DNA of 42,508 nt from Hyphomicrobiales bacterium (GCA_019247605.1 JAFBAS010000035.1:1-42508), one strand, 5' to 3'; positions 24,824 to 32,850 are shown, counted from the stretch's first letter. Made by a program: numbers and translations. Notes: generated by a model not told the origin, from the letters alone.

Positions 24824-25147
24824 TCAGGTCAGATAGGAGTGGATGATCTCGATCAGCTCCTCGGCCGCGTCCTGGCGCGACACCGCGTCCGACCCTTCCG
24901 CGTCGATGAGATATTCGCGGACATGCTCCTCGAGCACCTCTGCCATCAATCCGTTGATCGCCCCGCGCGCCGCGGTGATCCGTTGCAGCAAATCCGAGCA
25001 GCTCGCCTCGCCGTCGAGCGCGCGCTCGATCGCGTCGACTTGGCCGCGCAAGCGGCGGGTGCGGTTCACGAGGCCACGTTTGTCCCGCAGCACATGCGGC
25101 CGGCCTGAGACCTCACCGCGGCCCTTCGGGTTCGTCTTGGTTTTCAT
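24824..25147 (-). CDS. CsoR/RcnR/FrmR-family metal- or aldehyde-responsive repressor
   Basis: 107 residues from ATG 25147 (the frame also allows 25156). All-helical DUF156 fold with the KRGLVNRTRRLRGQVDAIERAL signature region (key RRLRGQV). Candidate ligands by family alignment are H18, C50 and H75 (spacings 32 and 25, as in RcnR/FrmR His3-Cys35-His60). Residue 79 is Tyr, where copper-sensing CsoR has Cys and RcnR has His. FrmR's formaldehyde-reactive N-terminal Pro2 corresponds to internal Pro17, so aldehyde sensing by that chemistry is unlikely. It is divergent from the hisE-like/NRAMP pair, and a matching operator lies between them. Confidence 0.85.
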   Translation of the reverse strand: MKTKTNPKGRGEVSGRPHVLRDKRGLVNRTRRLRGQVDAIERALDGEASCSDLLQRITAARGAINGLMAEVLEEHVREYLIDAEGSDAVSRQDAAEELIEIIHSYLT

Positions 25148-25535
25148 GCCTCTCACCGCGTCGGCCGCTCGGAACTCCGATCATACATTCCGAACGCCGC
25201 TCCGGGAAAGCGGGCCGTCGTCGACCATGTGGCGAAATCCCCGAAAAAGGGTTGACAAGCGTCGTCATGCGGCATACCTGCCGGGGTATCTCCCGGATTT
25301 CCCCGGAGATCATCGTTCGCAACCAACGTTAAGGACCATGGGCCCTCGACCTACTAGCAAGGCCCGGGAAGTCGCGGCGCGAAGGCGGCCGGCTCTCCGC
25401 GGGCACATCGGCCCGAGGCAAGGATCAGGGATATCTCGATAGCCTAGACGGAGCATCGTCCTTCCAGGCTATCGAAGTGGCTCTGCCTCGCTCGGCTCGG
25501 TGACCAACCACCGCCTGAGTCAGGAGACCGGAGCC
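25148..25535 (+). promoter_or_regulatory. Divergent regulatory region and leader of the hisE-like/NRAMP operon
   Basis: These 388 bases hold no supported gene. They contain a TTGACA -35 at 25252-25257, an RcnR/FrmR-like operator at 25274-25289 (separate entry), and then a leader of about 240 bases. The leader has a 9-base-pair stem, CGATAGCCT (25437-25445) with AGGCTATCG (25466-25474), enclosing GACG/CGTC, and a second hairpin CGGTG/CACCG (25498-25513). CCTG-AGT-CAGG (25514-25524) can partly hide the Shine-Dalgarno AGGAG (25522-25526). TGGCTC (25478-25483) can pair with GAGCCA (25531-25536), reaching the start codon. Confidence 0.5.
25274..25289. promoter_or_regulatory. RcnR/FrmR-type operator overlapping the -10 region
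   Basis: ATACC-TGCCGG-GGTAT is an inverted repeat of AT-rich ends around a G/C tract, the architecture known for RcnR, FrmR and DmeR sites. It begins 17 bases after a TTGACA hexamer on the plus strand, so it covers where the -10 should be; a bound repressor would block the promoter reading toward the hisE-like gene. The adjacent CsoR/RcnR-family gene is the natural candidate to bind it. Confidence 0.6.
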
Positions 25536-25985
25536 ATGACTGCTCTCAACCAGCATGATCGCGAGGTTTCGTCCACGCTGCTGCGCGGCGCCGACGAATT
25601 GCATCGCTTGAAACTCGCCTCGGCCAATGATCCCGGGCGCGTCGCCGCGCCTCTCGAGGCGGTCTCGGCAATTGACGAGATCGAGCGGCTTTATGCGGCG
25701 CTCGATCTCGTGCGTGCCGACACCAATCCGCGCACGGCGCAGCTTCTCGAAGGCGGCAAGCGAAAAATGGGGCAAAAGCTCATCGAGGAGGCGAGCGAGG
25801 TCGCCTTCGAGGGCCTGCGCCATCGCGCCCGTGGCGTCGTGCGCGAGAGCGCCGATCTCATTTACCACCTCGTCGTGCTCTGGCGAGAATGCGGCGTCAC
25901 GCCCAACGAGGTCTGGGACGAGATGCGCGAGCGCGTAAAGACGCTCGGGATCGCCGAGAAGCTACCGAAACGGTCGCGCAATTGA
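25536..25985 (+). CDS. HisE/MazG-like phosphoribosyl-ATP pyrophosphatase family protein
   Basis: 149 residues; ATG 25536 has AGGAG 9 bases upstream. The C-terminal ~90 residues hold the all-alpha NTP pyrophosphatase motif: KMGQKLIEEASEVAFEGL with the EExxE metal site, then ESADLIYHLVVLW. Canonical HisE is about 107 residues. This one has some 60 extra N-terminal residues and lies next to a metal transporter, not in a his operon. It could be the histidine enzyme, but a house-cleaning or ligand-producing hydrolase linked to metal physiology is equally possible. NRAMP-like gene 103 bases downstream on the same strand. Confidence 0.75.
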   Translation: MTALNQHDREVSSTLLRGADELHRLKLASANDPGRVAAPLEAVSAIDEIERLYAALDLVRADTNPRTAQLLEGGKRKMGQKLIEEASEVAFEGLRHRARGVVRESADLIYHLVVLWRECGVTPNEVWDEMRERVKTLGIAEKLPKRSRN

Positions 25986-26088
25986 TCTTCCGGCCGCTCA
26001 TCGGGCCGGCCGCTCTTCAATACATCTCGAAATCAAATTCGGAAGCTTCCCTTGAAGGGACCGCTTTCAGAAGGACCGGGTGATCAAC

Positions 26089-27759
26089 ATGGCCTACGCA
26101 ACCGACATCGAGACCGCGACCCCAGGAGCGCTCGCCAAGAGCGCGCATCTCGACGATGCGCATGTCGGCGACATCATCGGTGCCTTCGGCACGATCGCGA
26201 GACACGACACCGAGCGCCGCATCGCGTGGAAGCACCGGCTCCAGACCCTTCTTGCAATCCTCGGCCCCGGCCTCATCGTCATGGTTGGCGACAATGACGC
26301 GGGCGCGTTCGGGACCTATACGCAGGCAGGCCAGAATTACGGCACCGCGCTCCTGTGGACGCTCGCCCTTCTCGTTCCGGTGCTTTACGTCAATCAGGAG
26401 ATGGTGCTTCGCCTCGGCGCGGTGACCGGCGTCGGTCATGCCCGGCTCATCTTCGAGCGCTTCGGGAAGTTCTGGGGTGCGTTCAGCGTCGTCGATCTGT
26501 TCCTGCTCAATGCGCTCACCATCGTGACCGAGTTCATCGGCATCGCGCTTGCCCTCGATTATCTCGGCTTGCCGAAAAGCGTCGGCGTCCCCCTCTCGGC
26601 CCTTCTCATCGTCACGGCCGTGAGCACGGGGAATTTTCGCCGCTTCGAGCGCTTTGCCATGGGGCTCGTCTTCGCAAGCCTTCTGCTCGTGCCGATCTAC
26701 TTCATGGCGCATCCGCCCTTGGCGCAGGTGGCGCGCGACTTTGTCGTTCCGCAGCTCCCGAGCGAAGGCAAGCTTTCGGACGTGATGCTCCTGATCATCG
26801 CCATCGTCGGCACCACGGTCGCGCCCTGGCAATTGTTCTTCCAGCAAAGCTACGTGGTCGACAAGCGCATCACGCCGCGCTTCATCCGCTATGAGCGCCT
26901 CGATCTGTGGATCGGCATCGCGCTCGTCATCATCGGCGCGGTCGCGATGATGGCCTTCACGGCGGCCGTTTTCGCGGGCAAGCCCGAGTTCGGCAATTTC
27001 ACCGATGCCGGCGGTGTCGCTGCCGGCCTCGAGAAATATGCGGGAAAGGCCGCGGGTGTAATGTTCGCGATCGCGCTCATCGACGCGTCCTTGATCGGCG
27101 CCGCGGCCGTTTCGCTCTCCACGGCTTACGCGATCGGGGATGTATTCTCGCTGCGCCATTCGCTGCATCGCAAGCCCGGCGAGGCGAAAGGCTTCTACGC
27201 CATCTACGCCTTGCTGATCGCGCTCGCCGCTGCACTCGTCCTCACGCCGGGCGCGCCGCTCGGTCTTCTCACCAACGCGGTGCAGACACTTGCGGGCGTG
27301 CTCTTGCCGAGCGCCACCGTGTTCCTGCTCCTCTTGTGCAACGACAAGCCCGTGCTCGGACCTTGGGTCAATCCCCGCTGGCTCAACTATTTCACCGGCG
27401 CCGTGATCGGCGGGCTCGTGCTTTTGTCCATCATCCTCACCGCCTCGGTGCTCTTCCCCGAGGCGACCAACGAGCAGGTGATCCTTGCGATTCTTCTCGG
27501 CGGGGGCGGCGCCGGGCTTGTGGTCAGCATGGCCGCGATGATGCTCGACCGCCGCGGCGGCAAGGCCCATGCCCCAGCTTCGCTCGATGCCGCACAAGGG
27601 TTGCGCGCGAGCTGGCGCATGCCTCCGCTCGAGGAGCTTGCGCCCGCGAAGCTCTCGCTCGCCGCGAAGCTCTGGATGGGCGTGCTTCGCCTCTATCTCG
27701 TGGTCGCAGGCGGCCTCGTCCTTGTCCGCATCGCGACGCTCGCGCTCGGCGGCGAATAG
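26089..27759 (+). CDS. NRAMP-family divalent metal transporter with atypical metal-site residues
   Basis: 556 residues from ATG 26089; a GTG at 26080 in the same frame is an alternative (AAGGA at 26071-26075). About eleven or more membrane segments. Helix 1 reads VGDNDAGAFGTYTQAGQNYG (D68-N69-D70), where Mn/Fe NRAMPs have DPGN. Helix 6 reads GTTVAPWQLFFQQ (A245-P246-W247), where they have MPH. The missing helix-6 Met, known to select transition metals, argues against plain Mn/Fe uptake and towards the divergent NRAMP groups, which include Mg transporters. The N-terminal tail of ~50 hydrophilic residues is longer than usual. It sits behind the hisE-like gene. Confidence 0.85.
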   Translation: MAYATDIETATPGALAKSAHLDDAHVGDIIGAFGTIARHDTERRIAWKHRLQTLLAILGPGLIVMVGDNDAGAFGTYTQAGQNYGTALLWTLALLVPVLYVNQEMVLRLGAVTGVGHARLIFERFGKFWGAFSVVDLFLLNALTIVTEFIGIALALDYLGLPKSVGVPLSALLIVTAVSTGNFRRFERFAMGLVFASLLLVPIYFMAHPPLAQVARDFVVPQLPSEGKLSDVMLLIIAIVGTTVAPWQLFFQQSYVVDKRITPRFIRYERLDLWIGIALVIIGAVAMMAFTAAVFAGKPEFGNFTDAGGVAAGLEKYAGKAAGVMFAIALIDASLIGAAAVSLSTAYAIGDVFSLRHSLHRKPGEAKGFYAIYALLIALAAALVLTPGAPLGLLTNAVQTLAGVLLPSATVFLLLLCNDKPVLGPWVNPRWLNYFTGAVIGGLVLLSIILTASVLFPEATNEQVILAILLGGGGAGLVVSMAAMMLDRRGGKAHAPASLDAAQGLRASWRMPPLEELAPAKLSLAAKLWMGVLRLYLVVAGGLVLVRIATLALGGE

Positions 27760-27782
27760 CCGACCCAACCTTGCCAAAACCC

Positions 27783-27804
27783 CGCCCGGCGCCGTGGCCG
27801 GGCG
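27783..27804 (+). terminator. Probable terminator-like hairpin after the NRAMP gene
   Basis: CGCCCGGC (27783-27790) pairs with GCCGGGCG (27797-27804) around a 6-base loop, followed after CCACG by TTTT. The stem is strong but the T-run is short and displaced, so termination is plausible, not certain. Confidence 0.4.
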
Positions 27805-27871
27805 CCACGTTTTCCGTTGGCGCGCGAAAGCGAAATCCGCTACTGCGTGACCTGCCCCATGGGCTCCGTTA

Positions 27872-27896
27872 GGCATGGCCGCCAAGCGGCCGTGCC
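27872..27896. other. Strong hairpin upstream of the YfgM-like gene
   Basis: GGCATGGCCGC (27872-27882) pairs with GCGGCCGTGCC (27886-27896) around CAA, 11 pairs with one wobble. No T-run follows. It lies 30 bases before the start codon of the YfgM-like gene and could affect its translation or be a terminator remnant. Confidence 0.5.
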
Positions 27897-27925
27897 TGCC
27901 TGCAACCGCAAGACCAAAGACCCGC

Positions 27926-28588
27926 ATGAGCGATATTTTTCGGGAAGTCGATGAGGATGTCCGGCGCGATCGCTTCGAGCAGATCTGGAAGCAATACGGC
28001 AATTTCATCGTCGCGGCGGCGCTGGTGATGGTGCTGGCGGTCGGCGGTTGGGAGGTCTATGGGCATTTCCACCTGAAGGAAGCACAACGCGCCTCGGCCA
28101 AATTCCAAAACGCGATCGAATTGTCGCAAGCCGGCAAGGATTCGCAGGCCGAAACCCTGCTCGCCAGCATCGCCAAAAAAGGCCCGCCCGGCTACGCGGC
28201 GCTCGCGCGCTTTCGCGAAGCGGCCGAGCTCGGCAAGCGCGACCCCGCCGCCGGTGCCGCGCTTTATGACGGCCTGGCGACGGATGCGGGCATCGGGGCT
28301 GCGTTGCAAGGGCTTGCCGAGCTTCGCGCGGCCATGCTGCTCAGCGATACGCTTTCGCCAGCCGATCTGAAGAAGCGTCTCGACCCCCTCGCTCAAGCCT
28401 CGAGCCCATGGCGCAATCTCGCGCGCGAGCTTCTGGGCCTTGGCGAGCTGAAGGCCGGCGACTACGAGGCGGCTGGCCGTTACTTCGACGAGATCGTCAC
28501 CGATCCCGAGGCGCCGGCCGCCCTGCGTCAGCGGGTCGAAATCTATCTGGGCCTCGTGAAGGCAGGGCCGCTCCCCGCGAAGTCGTGA
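27926..28588 (+). CDS. YfgM-like tetratricopeptide-repeat membrane protein
   Basis: 220 residues from ATG 27926 (MSDIFREVDEDVRRDRFEQIWKQYG region). A short cytoplasmic start is followed by one membrane anchor (about 27-45, FIVAAALVMVLAVGGWEVY) and a periplasmic domain of TPR-like helices (ALARFREAAELGK; NLARELLGLGELKAGDYEAAGRYFDEI). Matches the Tetratricopeptide_2-like/YfgM family, which works with the SecYEG-PpiD chaperone system. In many alphaproteobacteria bamB and der follow this gene; here they do not, and a convergent ABC transporter is next. Confidence 0.82.
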   Translation: MSDIFREVDEDVRRDRFEQIWKQYGNFIVAAALVMVLAVGGWEVYGHFHLKEAQRASAKFQNAIELSQAGKDSQAETLLASIAKKGPPGYAALARFREAAELGKRDPAAGAALYDGLATDAGIGAALQGLAELRAAMLLSDTLSPADLKKRLDPLAQASSPWRNLARELLGLGELKAGDYEAAGRYFDEIVTDPEAPAALRQRVEIYLGLVKAGPLPAKS

Positions 28589-28702
28589 ATCTGGAAGGCC
28601 GCGATGGCGGCTGTTCGGTTCGGCTAAATGTCTGGGCCGACGAGTGAAGCCCAGAGGCTCAATTTCACGGTGCCGCGGTCCCGCGGCGGGGTGAGGTTTG
28701 TA

Positions 28703-29449
28703 TCACACGAGGCTCTTGCCCAGATAAGCCGCGACCACATCGGCGCGGGCCGCAACGTCGTCGAGCGAGCCCTCCACCACCACGCGTCCCTCGATGAGCA
28801 CCGTGATCTTGCGGCAGAGTCGGCGCATCACAGCCATTTCATGGCTCACGATGACGAAGGTCACGCCGCGGGCGCGACTCTCTTCCTCGATGAGCGCGAT
28901 CAACTGATCCTTGATGACCGGGTTCACGCCGGCGAAAGGCTCGTCGAGCAAATAGCAGGTGAGTGAGGGCATCATGAAGCCGGCGGCTGCCTGGAGCAGC
29001 ACACGCTGACCGCCCGACAAGGTCTTTGCCGGCGCATCGGCAAGGCGGATCAAGCCCGTGAGCTCGAGAAGGCGAGTGGCTTTTGCGAAGCCCTGCCCGT
29101 GCGTCTCGCGCATCCTCGCGTCTGCAAGATGGCTCGCGAGGAGATTTTCGATTACCGAGAGATTGCCGAACACCCGGCTCACCTGGAAGGAACGCACCAG
29201 CCCCTTGCGCGCGATCTCGTGAGGTTTGCGCCCGACAAGGCTCTCACCGGCGAGGAGCACATCGCCCGCACTCGGTTGATGCACGCCTGTGATCAGATTG
29301 ACGAGCGTCGATTTTCCCGCCCCGTTCGGCCCGATGATGCCGCGGATCTCGCCCGCTTCGACCGAAAGATCGATTGCGTCATTGGCGAGAAAACCGCCGA
29401 AACGCTTCGACAGCCGGCGCGCTTCAAGGATCGGGGCAATGCCGCTCAT
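28703..29449 (-). CDS. livG: Branched-chain amino-acid ABC transporter ATP-binding protein (LivG-like)
   Basis: 248 residues from ATG 29449 (MSGIAPILEARRLSKRFGG); an upstream extension of the frame overlaps the permease gene and has no family similarity. Walker A GPNGAGKST, LivG-type insertion with SFQVSRVFGNLSVIENLL, signature LSGGQRVLLQ, Walker B CYLLDEPFAGV, and the H-loop in VIVSHEM. Powers uptake of hydrophobic amino acids or related compounds. It is the last gene of the minus-strand set and lies 10 bases after the permease. Confidence 0.9.
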   Translation of the reverse strand: MSGIAPILEARRLSKRFGGFLANDAIDLSVEAGEIRGIIGPNGAGKSTLVNLITGVHQPSAGDVLLAGESLVGRKPHEIARKGLVRSFQVSRVFGNLSVIENLLASHLADARMRETHGQGFAKATRLLELTGLIRLADAPAKTLSGGQRVLLQAAAGFMMPSLTCYLLDEPFAGVNPVIKDQLIALIEEESRARGVTFVIVSHEMAVMRRLCRKITVLIEGRVVVEGSLDDVAARADVVAAYLGKSLV

Positions 29450-29459
29450 GGCCTGTGCC

Positions 29460-30353
29460 TCATGCCTGGCGAAGCCGCTCGCCGAAAAGGCCGCTCGGGC
29501 GAAGCGCGAGCACGAGAAGCAGGAGCACGAAGCCGTAGGCGTTCTGATAGGCCGACGCGATGAAGGTCGCTCCGAGGGATTCGGCGATGCCGAGCGCGAC
29601 GCCCGCGACGAGCGCGCCCGGCACGGAGCCGAGCCCGCCAATCACGATGATCTCGAAGCCCTTGGTGGTGGTGACCACGCCGTTGGTCGGATAGACCATG
29701 AACACGGGCGCGAGCAGCGCGCCCGCGAGGCCCGCAAGCCCCACACCGATGCCGAAGGCGAGCTTGTCGAGCGAGAGTACATCGACGCCGGAAGTCTGCG
29801 CGCCCACCCGGCTCTGCGACGTGGCCCGCAGCGCAAGACCGAGCCAGGTGCGCTTCAGGAGAAGCGTGAAGAGCGCGATCGCGGCGAGCGCAGCGAGGAA
29901 AGCGGCGAAGCGCGCTCCGCTCTCCGGCAAGGGACCGAGCATCACACCCGGCAAATTCGTGCCTGGCGTGCGCTGGTAAGGGCCGGAGATCGCGGTCGCG
30001 AGATTGCGCAACAGCAAGAGGAGCGCGATGGTCACCACGGTCGCGTAATCGTCGCGGCGTTCGATGCCGCCCGTGAACATCGGCTTGATGAGAATGGGCT
30101 CGATCAACCATCCGGCGAAGAACACCGTCGCGGCCGAAAGGATCGCCGCGATGTACCAAAGATCGGGGCCGAGCCAATAGGCGACAATCAGATACTGGGC
30201 GTAAGAGCCGAGCATGTAGAACTCGCCCATCGCCCAGTTGATCATCTTCACGATCGAGTAGATGAAGGTGATGCCGAGCGCCATGAGCGCATAGATCACG
30301 CCGATGACGATGCCGGCGAGGAGCGCTTGGGTGAAAAGCTCAAACGAAAACAT
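29460..30353 (-). CDS. livH: Branched-chain amino-acid ABC transporter permease (LivH-like)
   Basis: 297 residues from ATG 30353; the TTG at 30356 is also in frame. About eight membrane segments; landmarks ALMALGITFIYSIVKMINWAMGEFYMLG at the N-terminus (key GITFIYS and NWAMGEF) and LRATSQSRVGAQTSGVDV, the conserved cytoplasmic EAA-like loop. The end RPSGLFGERLRQA is typical of LivH/LivM. The second permease (LivM) is not seen in the window. It follows the binding-protein gene by 49 bases. Confidence 0.9.
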   Translation of the reverse strand: MFSFELFTQALLAGIVIGVIYALMALGITFIYSIVKMINWAMGEFYMLGSYAQYLIVAYWLGPDLWYIAAILSAATVFFAGWLIEPILIKPMFTGGIERRDDYATVVTIALLLLLRNLATAISGPYQRTPGTNLPGVMLGPLPESGARFAAFLAALAAIALFTLLLKRTWLGLALRATSQSRVGAQTSGVDVLSLDKLAFGIGVGLAGLAGALLAPVFMVYPTNGVVTTTKGFEIIVIGGLGSVPGALVAGVALGIAESLGATFIASAYQNAYGFVLLLLVLALRPSGLFGERLRQA

Positions 30354-30402
30354 CAAGCCCTCGCGAACGCCGATTGCGGGGTGTTCTCGTCTTCACAAGG
30401 CG

Positions 30403-31584
30403 TTATTTGCCACTCTCGAACATGACCTCCGCCTCCTTCCAATCCTGGCCGGGCTTCTGGAACTGGAGAATGAGAACGGGCGGAGAGAAATTATGCCAGA
30501 ACACGCCATCGGCCTTGGGAAAGGTGACCTCGCCCGAAGACCAGAACGCGAATTTTCCGGTCTCGAGCGTCTGGATGATAGCTTTCGGGTCGGCGCCTTT
30601 GGCCTGCTCCACGGCTTGCGCGATGATCGCCACATCGCCGAAGCCGTTCAACGAGGAGTAGACAGGCGATTCCTTGTATTTTTCCTCGTAGGCCTTGGTG
30701 AACCAGGTGCCGATCTCGGAAAGCGTCTGCTTGGGCGAGTAGTAGGCAATGAAATAGAGCTTGTCGCCGGTGTTCGGGTGAAGCTGCCAGAATTGCGGCC
30801 GGATCGGCGCGTCATATGACACGAGCATCGGCACCTGCGGGGTGATCGCAAGCGTCGCGGCTTGCTCGATCATCAGATCCATCGGCGCGCCGACGCCGAC
30901 ATTCACGAGAAGATCGGGCCGGAACGCCTTCACTTGCAGAAGCTGTGGCGTGAGGTCGGTGGAGGTGCGGTCGAACGTGAGGCTCTGCAGCTCGATCGGG
31001 AGCTTCTTCTCCTTAATCTGCCGGTCCGTCTCGGTGACGAGGCCGATACCGTAGTCGGAGGTTTCGGCGAGCATCGAGACCCGCTTGAATCCCTTCTTCT
31101 GCATGAATTCGAGCCAGGCCGCGACGCGCAGAGGGTCGATCAGATGGGTGCGGAAAGCGATCTCATAATGCTTGGCGGTGATGTCGGCCGCGGAAGTCTG
31201 CGTTCCGATGGTCGGCACGCCGATGGATTTGGCGACTTCGTTTGCCGCGATGTTCACCGAGGAATGGAAGAAACCAGTGACCGCGACCGCCTTGTCCTCG
31301 CCGACGACGCGCCGATACGCGGCAACGCCGCCTTCCGGACGCCCCTGGCTGTCCTGCACCGACAATTGCAGCTTGCGGCCGCCGAGCACGCCCCCCTTGC
31401 CGTTGTAGTAGTCGAGCGCGAGCTCCGCTCCCCTGCGGATGAGCTGGCCCGCTGTCGGATCGCCGGGCGGCGAGAGCGGCACGACGAGCCCGATGGTGAC
31501 CGGCTCTTGCGCCTGGACGGGAGGCGTAACAAGGCTAGCGAGAAGAAGCATCGCGAAGGCGGCGACGCGGCTGGTGTATTTCAT
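30403..31584 (-). CDS. ABC transporter substrate-binding protein (LivK-like, Leu/Ile/Val-BP family)
   Basis: 393 residues. Sec signal peptide 1-25 (MKYTSRVAAFAMLLLASLVT, cleavage probably after VQA). The mature protein is a two-lobe type I periplasmic-binding protein: TIGLVVPLSPPGDPTAGQLIRRGAELA at the N-terminus (key GLVVPLS), AVAVTGFFHSSVNIAANEVA, and ETSDYGIGL in the second lobe. First gene of a three-gene transporter set with livH and livG. The ligand cannot be inferred; amino acids, amides and aromatic acids are all bound in this family. Confidence 0.9.
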   Translation of the reverse strand: MKYTSRVAAFAMLLLASLVTPPVQAQEPVTIGLVVPLSPPGDPTAGQLIRRGAELALDYYNGKGGVLGGRKLQLSVQDSQGRPEGGVAAYRRVVGEDKAVAVTGFFHSSVNIAANEVAKSIGVPTIGTQTSAADITAKHYEIAFRTHLIDPLRVAAWLEFMQKKGFKRVSMLAETSDYGIGLVTETDRQIKEKKLPIELQSLTFDRTSTDLTPQLLQVKAFRPDLLVNVGVGAPMDLMIEQAATLAITPQVPMLVSYDAPIRPQFWQLHPNTGDKLYFIAYYSPKQTLSEIGTWFTKAYEEKYKESPVYSSLNGFGDVAIIAQAVEQAKGADPKAIIQTLETGKFAFWSSGEVTFPKADGVFWHNFSPPVLILQFQKPGQDWKEAEVMFESGK

Positions 31585-31731
31585 GCGAGCTCTCTCCCCG
31601 ACAAGCTTTGAGGGTTCGATAGCGAGGAAAGTTCGCCTGGCCTAGCGATGTCAATAGGAGCGACGCGAGCCGTCGAGGACGTTGCCATTCGAACGAGTCC
31701 TCTCGTCCACCCGGAATTGCTCCGCTTTCAC

Positions 31732-32757
31732 TCAGTTCTTCTCATCGACGCCGGCTTCGCCGAAGGTCGCCATGCCGGAGTGACAACGTGCCGCCGCCTT
31801 GACGATGCCGGCCGCGAGCGCCGCGCCCGAGGCTTCGCCGAGCCGCATGCCGAGCTCGAGGAGAGGCGCGAGCGCGAGCCGTTCGAGCACCGCGGCATGG
31901 GCTCCCTCCGCCGAGCAATGCCCCGCGAGGCAGTGATCGAGCGCATGCGGGTCGAGCGCGTGAAGCACTGCCGCCGCAGCGGTCACCACATAGCCGTCGA
32001 GAATGACCGGGATGCGCTGCGTGCGTGCCGCGAGGATCGCACCGGCGATCGCGGCCACTTCGCGCCCACCGACCCGGCGCAGCACTTCGAGCGGATCGCC
32101 GAGATGGCCTTGATGGCGCGCCATCGCGGCCTCGATGGCGGCCGCCTTGCGGCGCACACCGTCGTCGTCGAGCCCCGTGCCGCGACCCGTCCAGCGCGCC
32201 GCCGGCCCGCCATAAAGCGCTGTGTAGATCGCGGCCGCGATCGTGGTGTTGCCGATGCCCATCTCGCCGAGCGCCAGAAGATCGACGCCGCCGGCGATCG
32301 CCTCCATACCGAACGCCATGGTGGCGGCGCAGGCGGCCTCTTCGAGCGCCGCGGCTTCGGTGATGTCGCTCGTCGGCAGGTCGAGCGCGAGATCGAACAC
32401 CTTGAGGCCGAGATCGAAAGTGGCGCAGATTTGGTTGATCGCGGCGCCTCCCGCGGCAAAGTTCGCTACCATCTGTTGCGTCACGCTTGCCGGAAAGGCG
32501 GAGACACCTTTCGCCACCACGCCATGATTGCCGGCGAAGACCGCGACCAGCGGACGCTCCACTTTCGGCGGCGAACGCCCTTGCCAGGCCGCAAGCCATT
32601 CTGCGATGGTCTCGAGCCGCCCGAGGCTGCCGGGCGGTTTGGTCAACACGCCATCGCGTGCCCGCACCGCCGCCACGGCGGCCTCGTCCGGGCCGGGCAT
32701 CGCGGCGATGAGCGCGCGAATATCGTCGAAAGGCAAGGTCGGCGGCTTCTTGTTCAT
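31732..32757 (-). CDS. cobT: Nicotinate-nucleotide--dimethylbenzimidazole phosphoribosyltransferase
   Basis: 341 residues from ATG 32757. Makes alpha-ribazole phosphate for the lower ligand of cobalamin. Landmarks: LTKPPGSLGRLE, VFAGNHGVVAKGVSAFP, VANFAAGGAAINQI, LLALGEMGIGNTTIAAAI, and HCSAEGAHAAVLERL near the C-terminus with GEASGAALA. The frame extends 123 codons upstream as antisense of cobS and is not used. Divergent from cobS with 93 bases between starts, so the two share a promoter region. Confidence 0.95.
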   Translation of the reverse strand: MNKKPPTLPFDDIRALIAAMPGPDEAAVAAVRARDGVLTKPPGSLGRLETIAEWLAAWQGRSPPKVERPLVAVFAGNHGVVAKGVSAFPASVTQQMVANFAAGGAAINQICATFDLGLKVFDLALDLPTSDITEAAALEEAACAATMAFGMEAIAGGVDLLALGEMGIGNTTIAAAIYTALYGGPAARWTGRGTGLDDDGVRRKAAAIEAAMARHQGHLGDPLEVLRRVGGREVAAIAGAILAARTQRIPVILDGYVVTAAAAVLHALDPHALDHCLAGHCSAEGAHAAVLERLALAPLLELGMRLGEASGAALAAGIVKAAARCHSGMATFGEAGVDEKN

Positions 32758-32850
32758 GATCGGGATTTCGCAGTTGCGCGTGTCGTGCTTCAAGGGCTTC
32801 GTCTCGCGACGTTTCTTGGCGGGGTCGCACCGGTTTGGCAATGCGGCGTC

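Noticed and set aside
25514-25536. Match to the B12-box (AGTCAGGAGACCGG) suggesting a cobalamin riboswitch
   Set aside because: The other conserved cobalamin-riboswitch elements are not visible upstream, and the AGGAG in the match is explained as the Shine-Dalgarno of the hisE-like gene.
26017-28008. 663-codon minus-strand open frame opposite the NRAMP gene
   Set aside because: Antisense shadow rich in Arg, Glu and His. The plus strand encodes a clear membrane transporter and the YfgM-like protein.
31648-32850. Long open extension of cobS on the plus strand
   Set aside because: It is antisense of cobT and has no similarity to cobS; the family N-terminus begins at 32851.
32758-32850. Possible B12 riboswitch between cobT and cobS
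   Set aside because: The 93-base gap is too short and shows none of the conserved riboswitch boxes.
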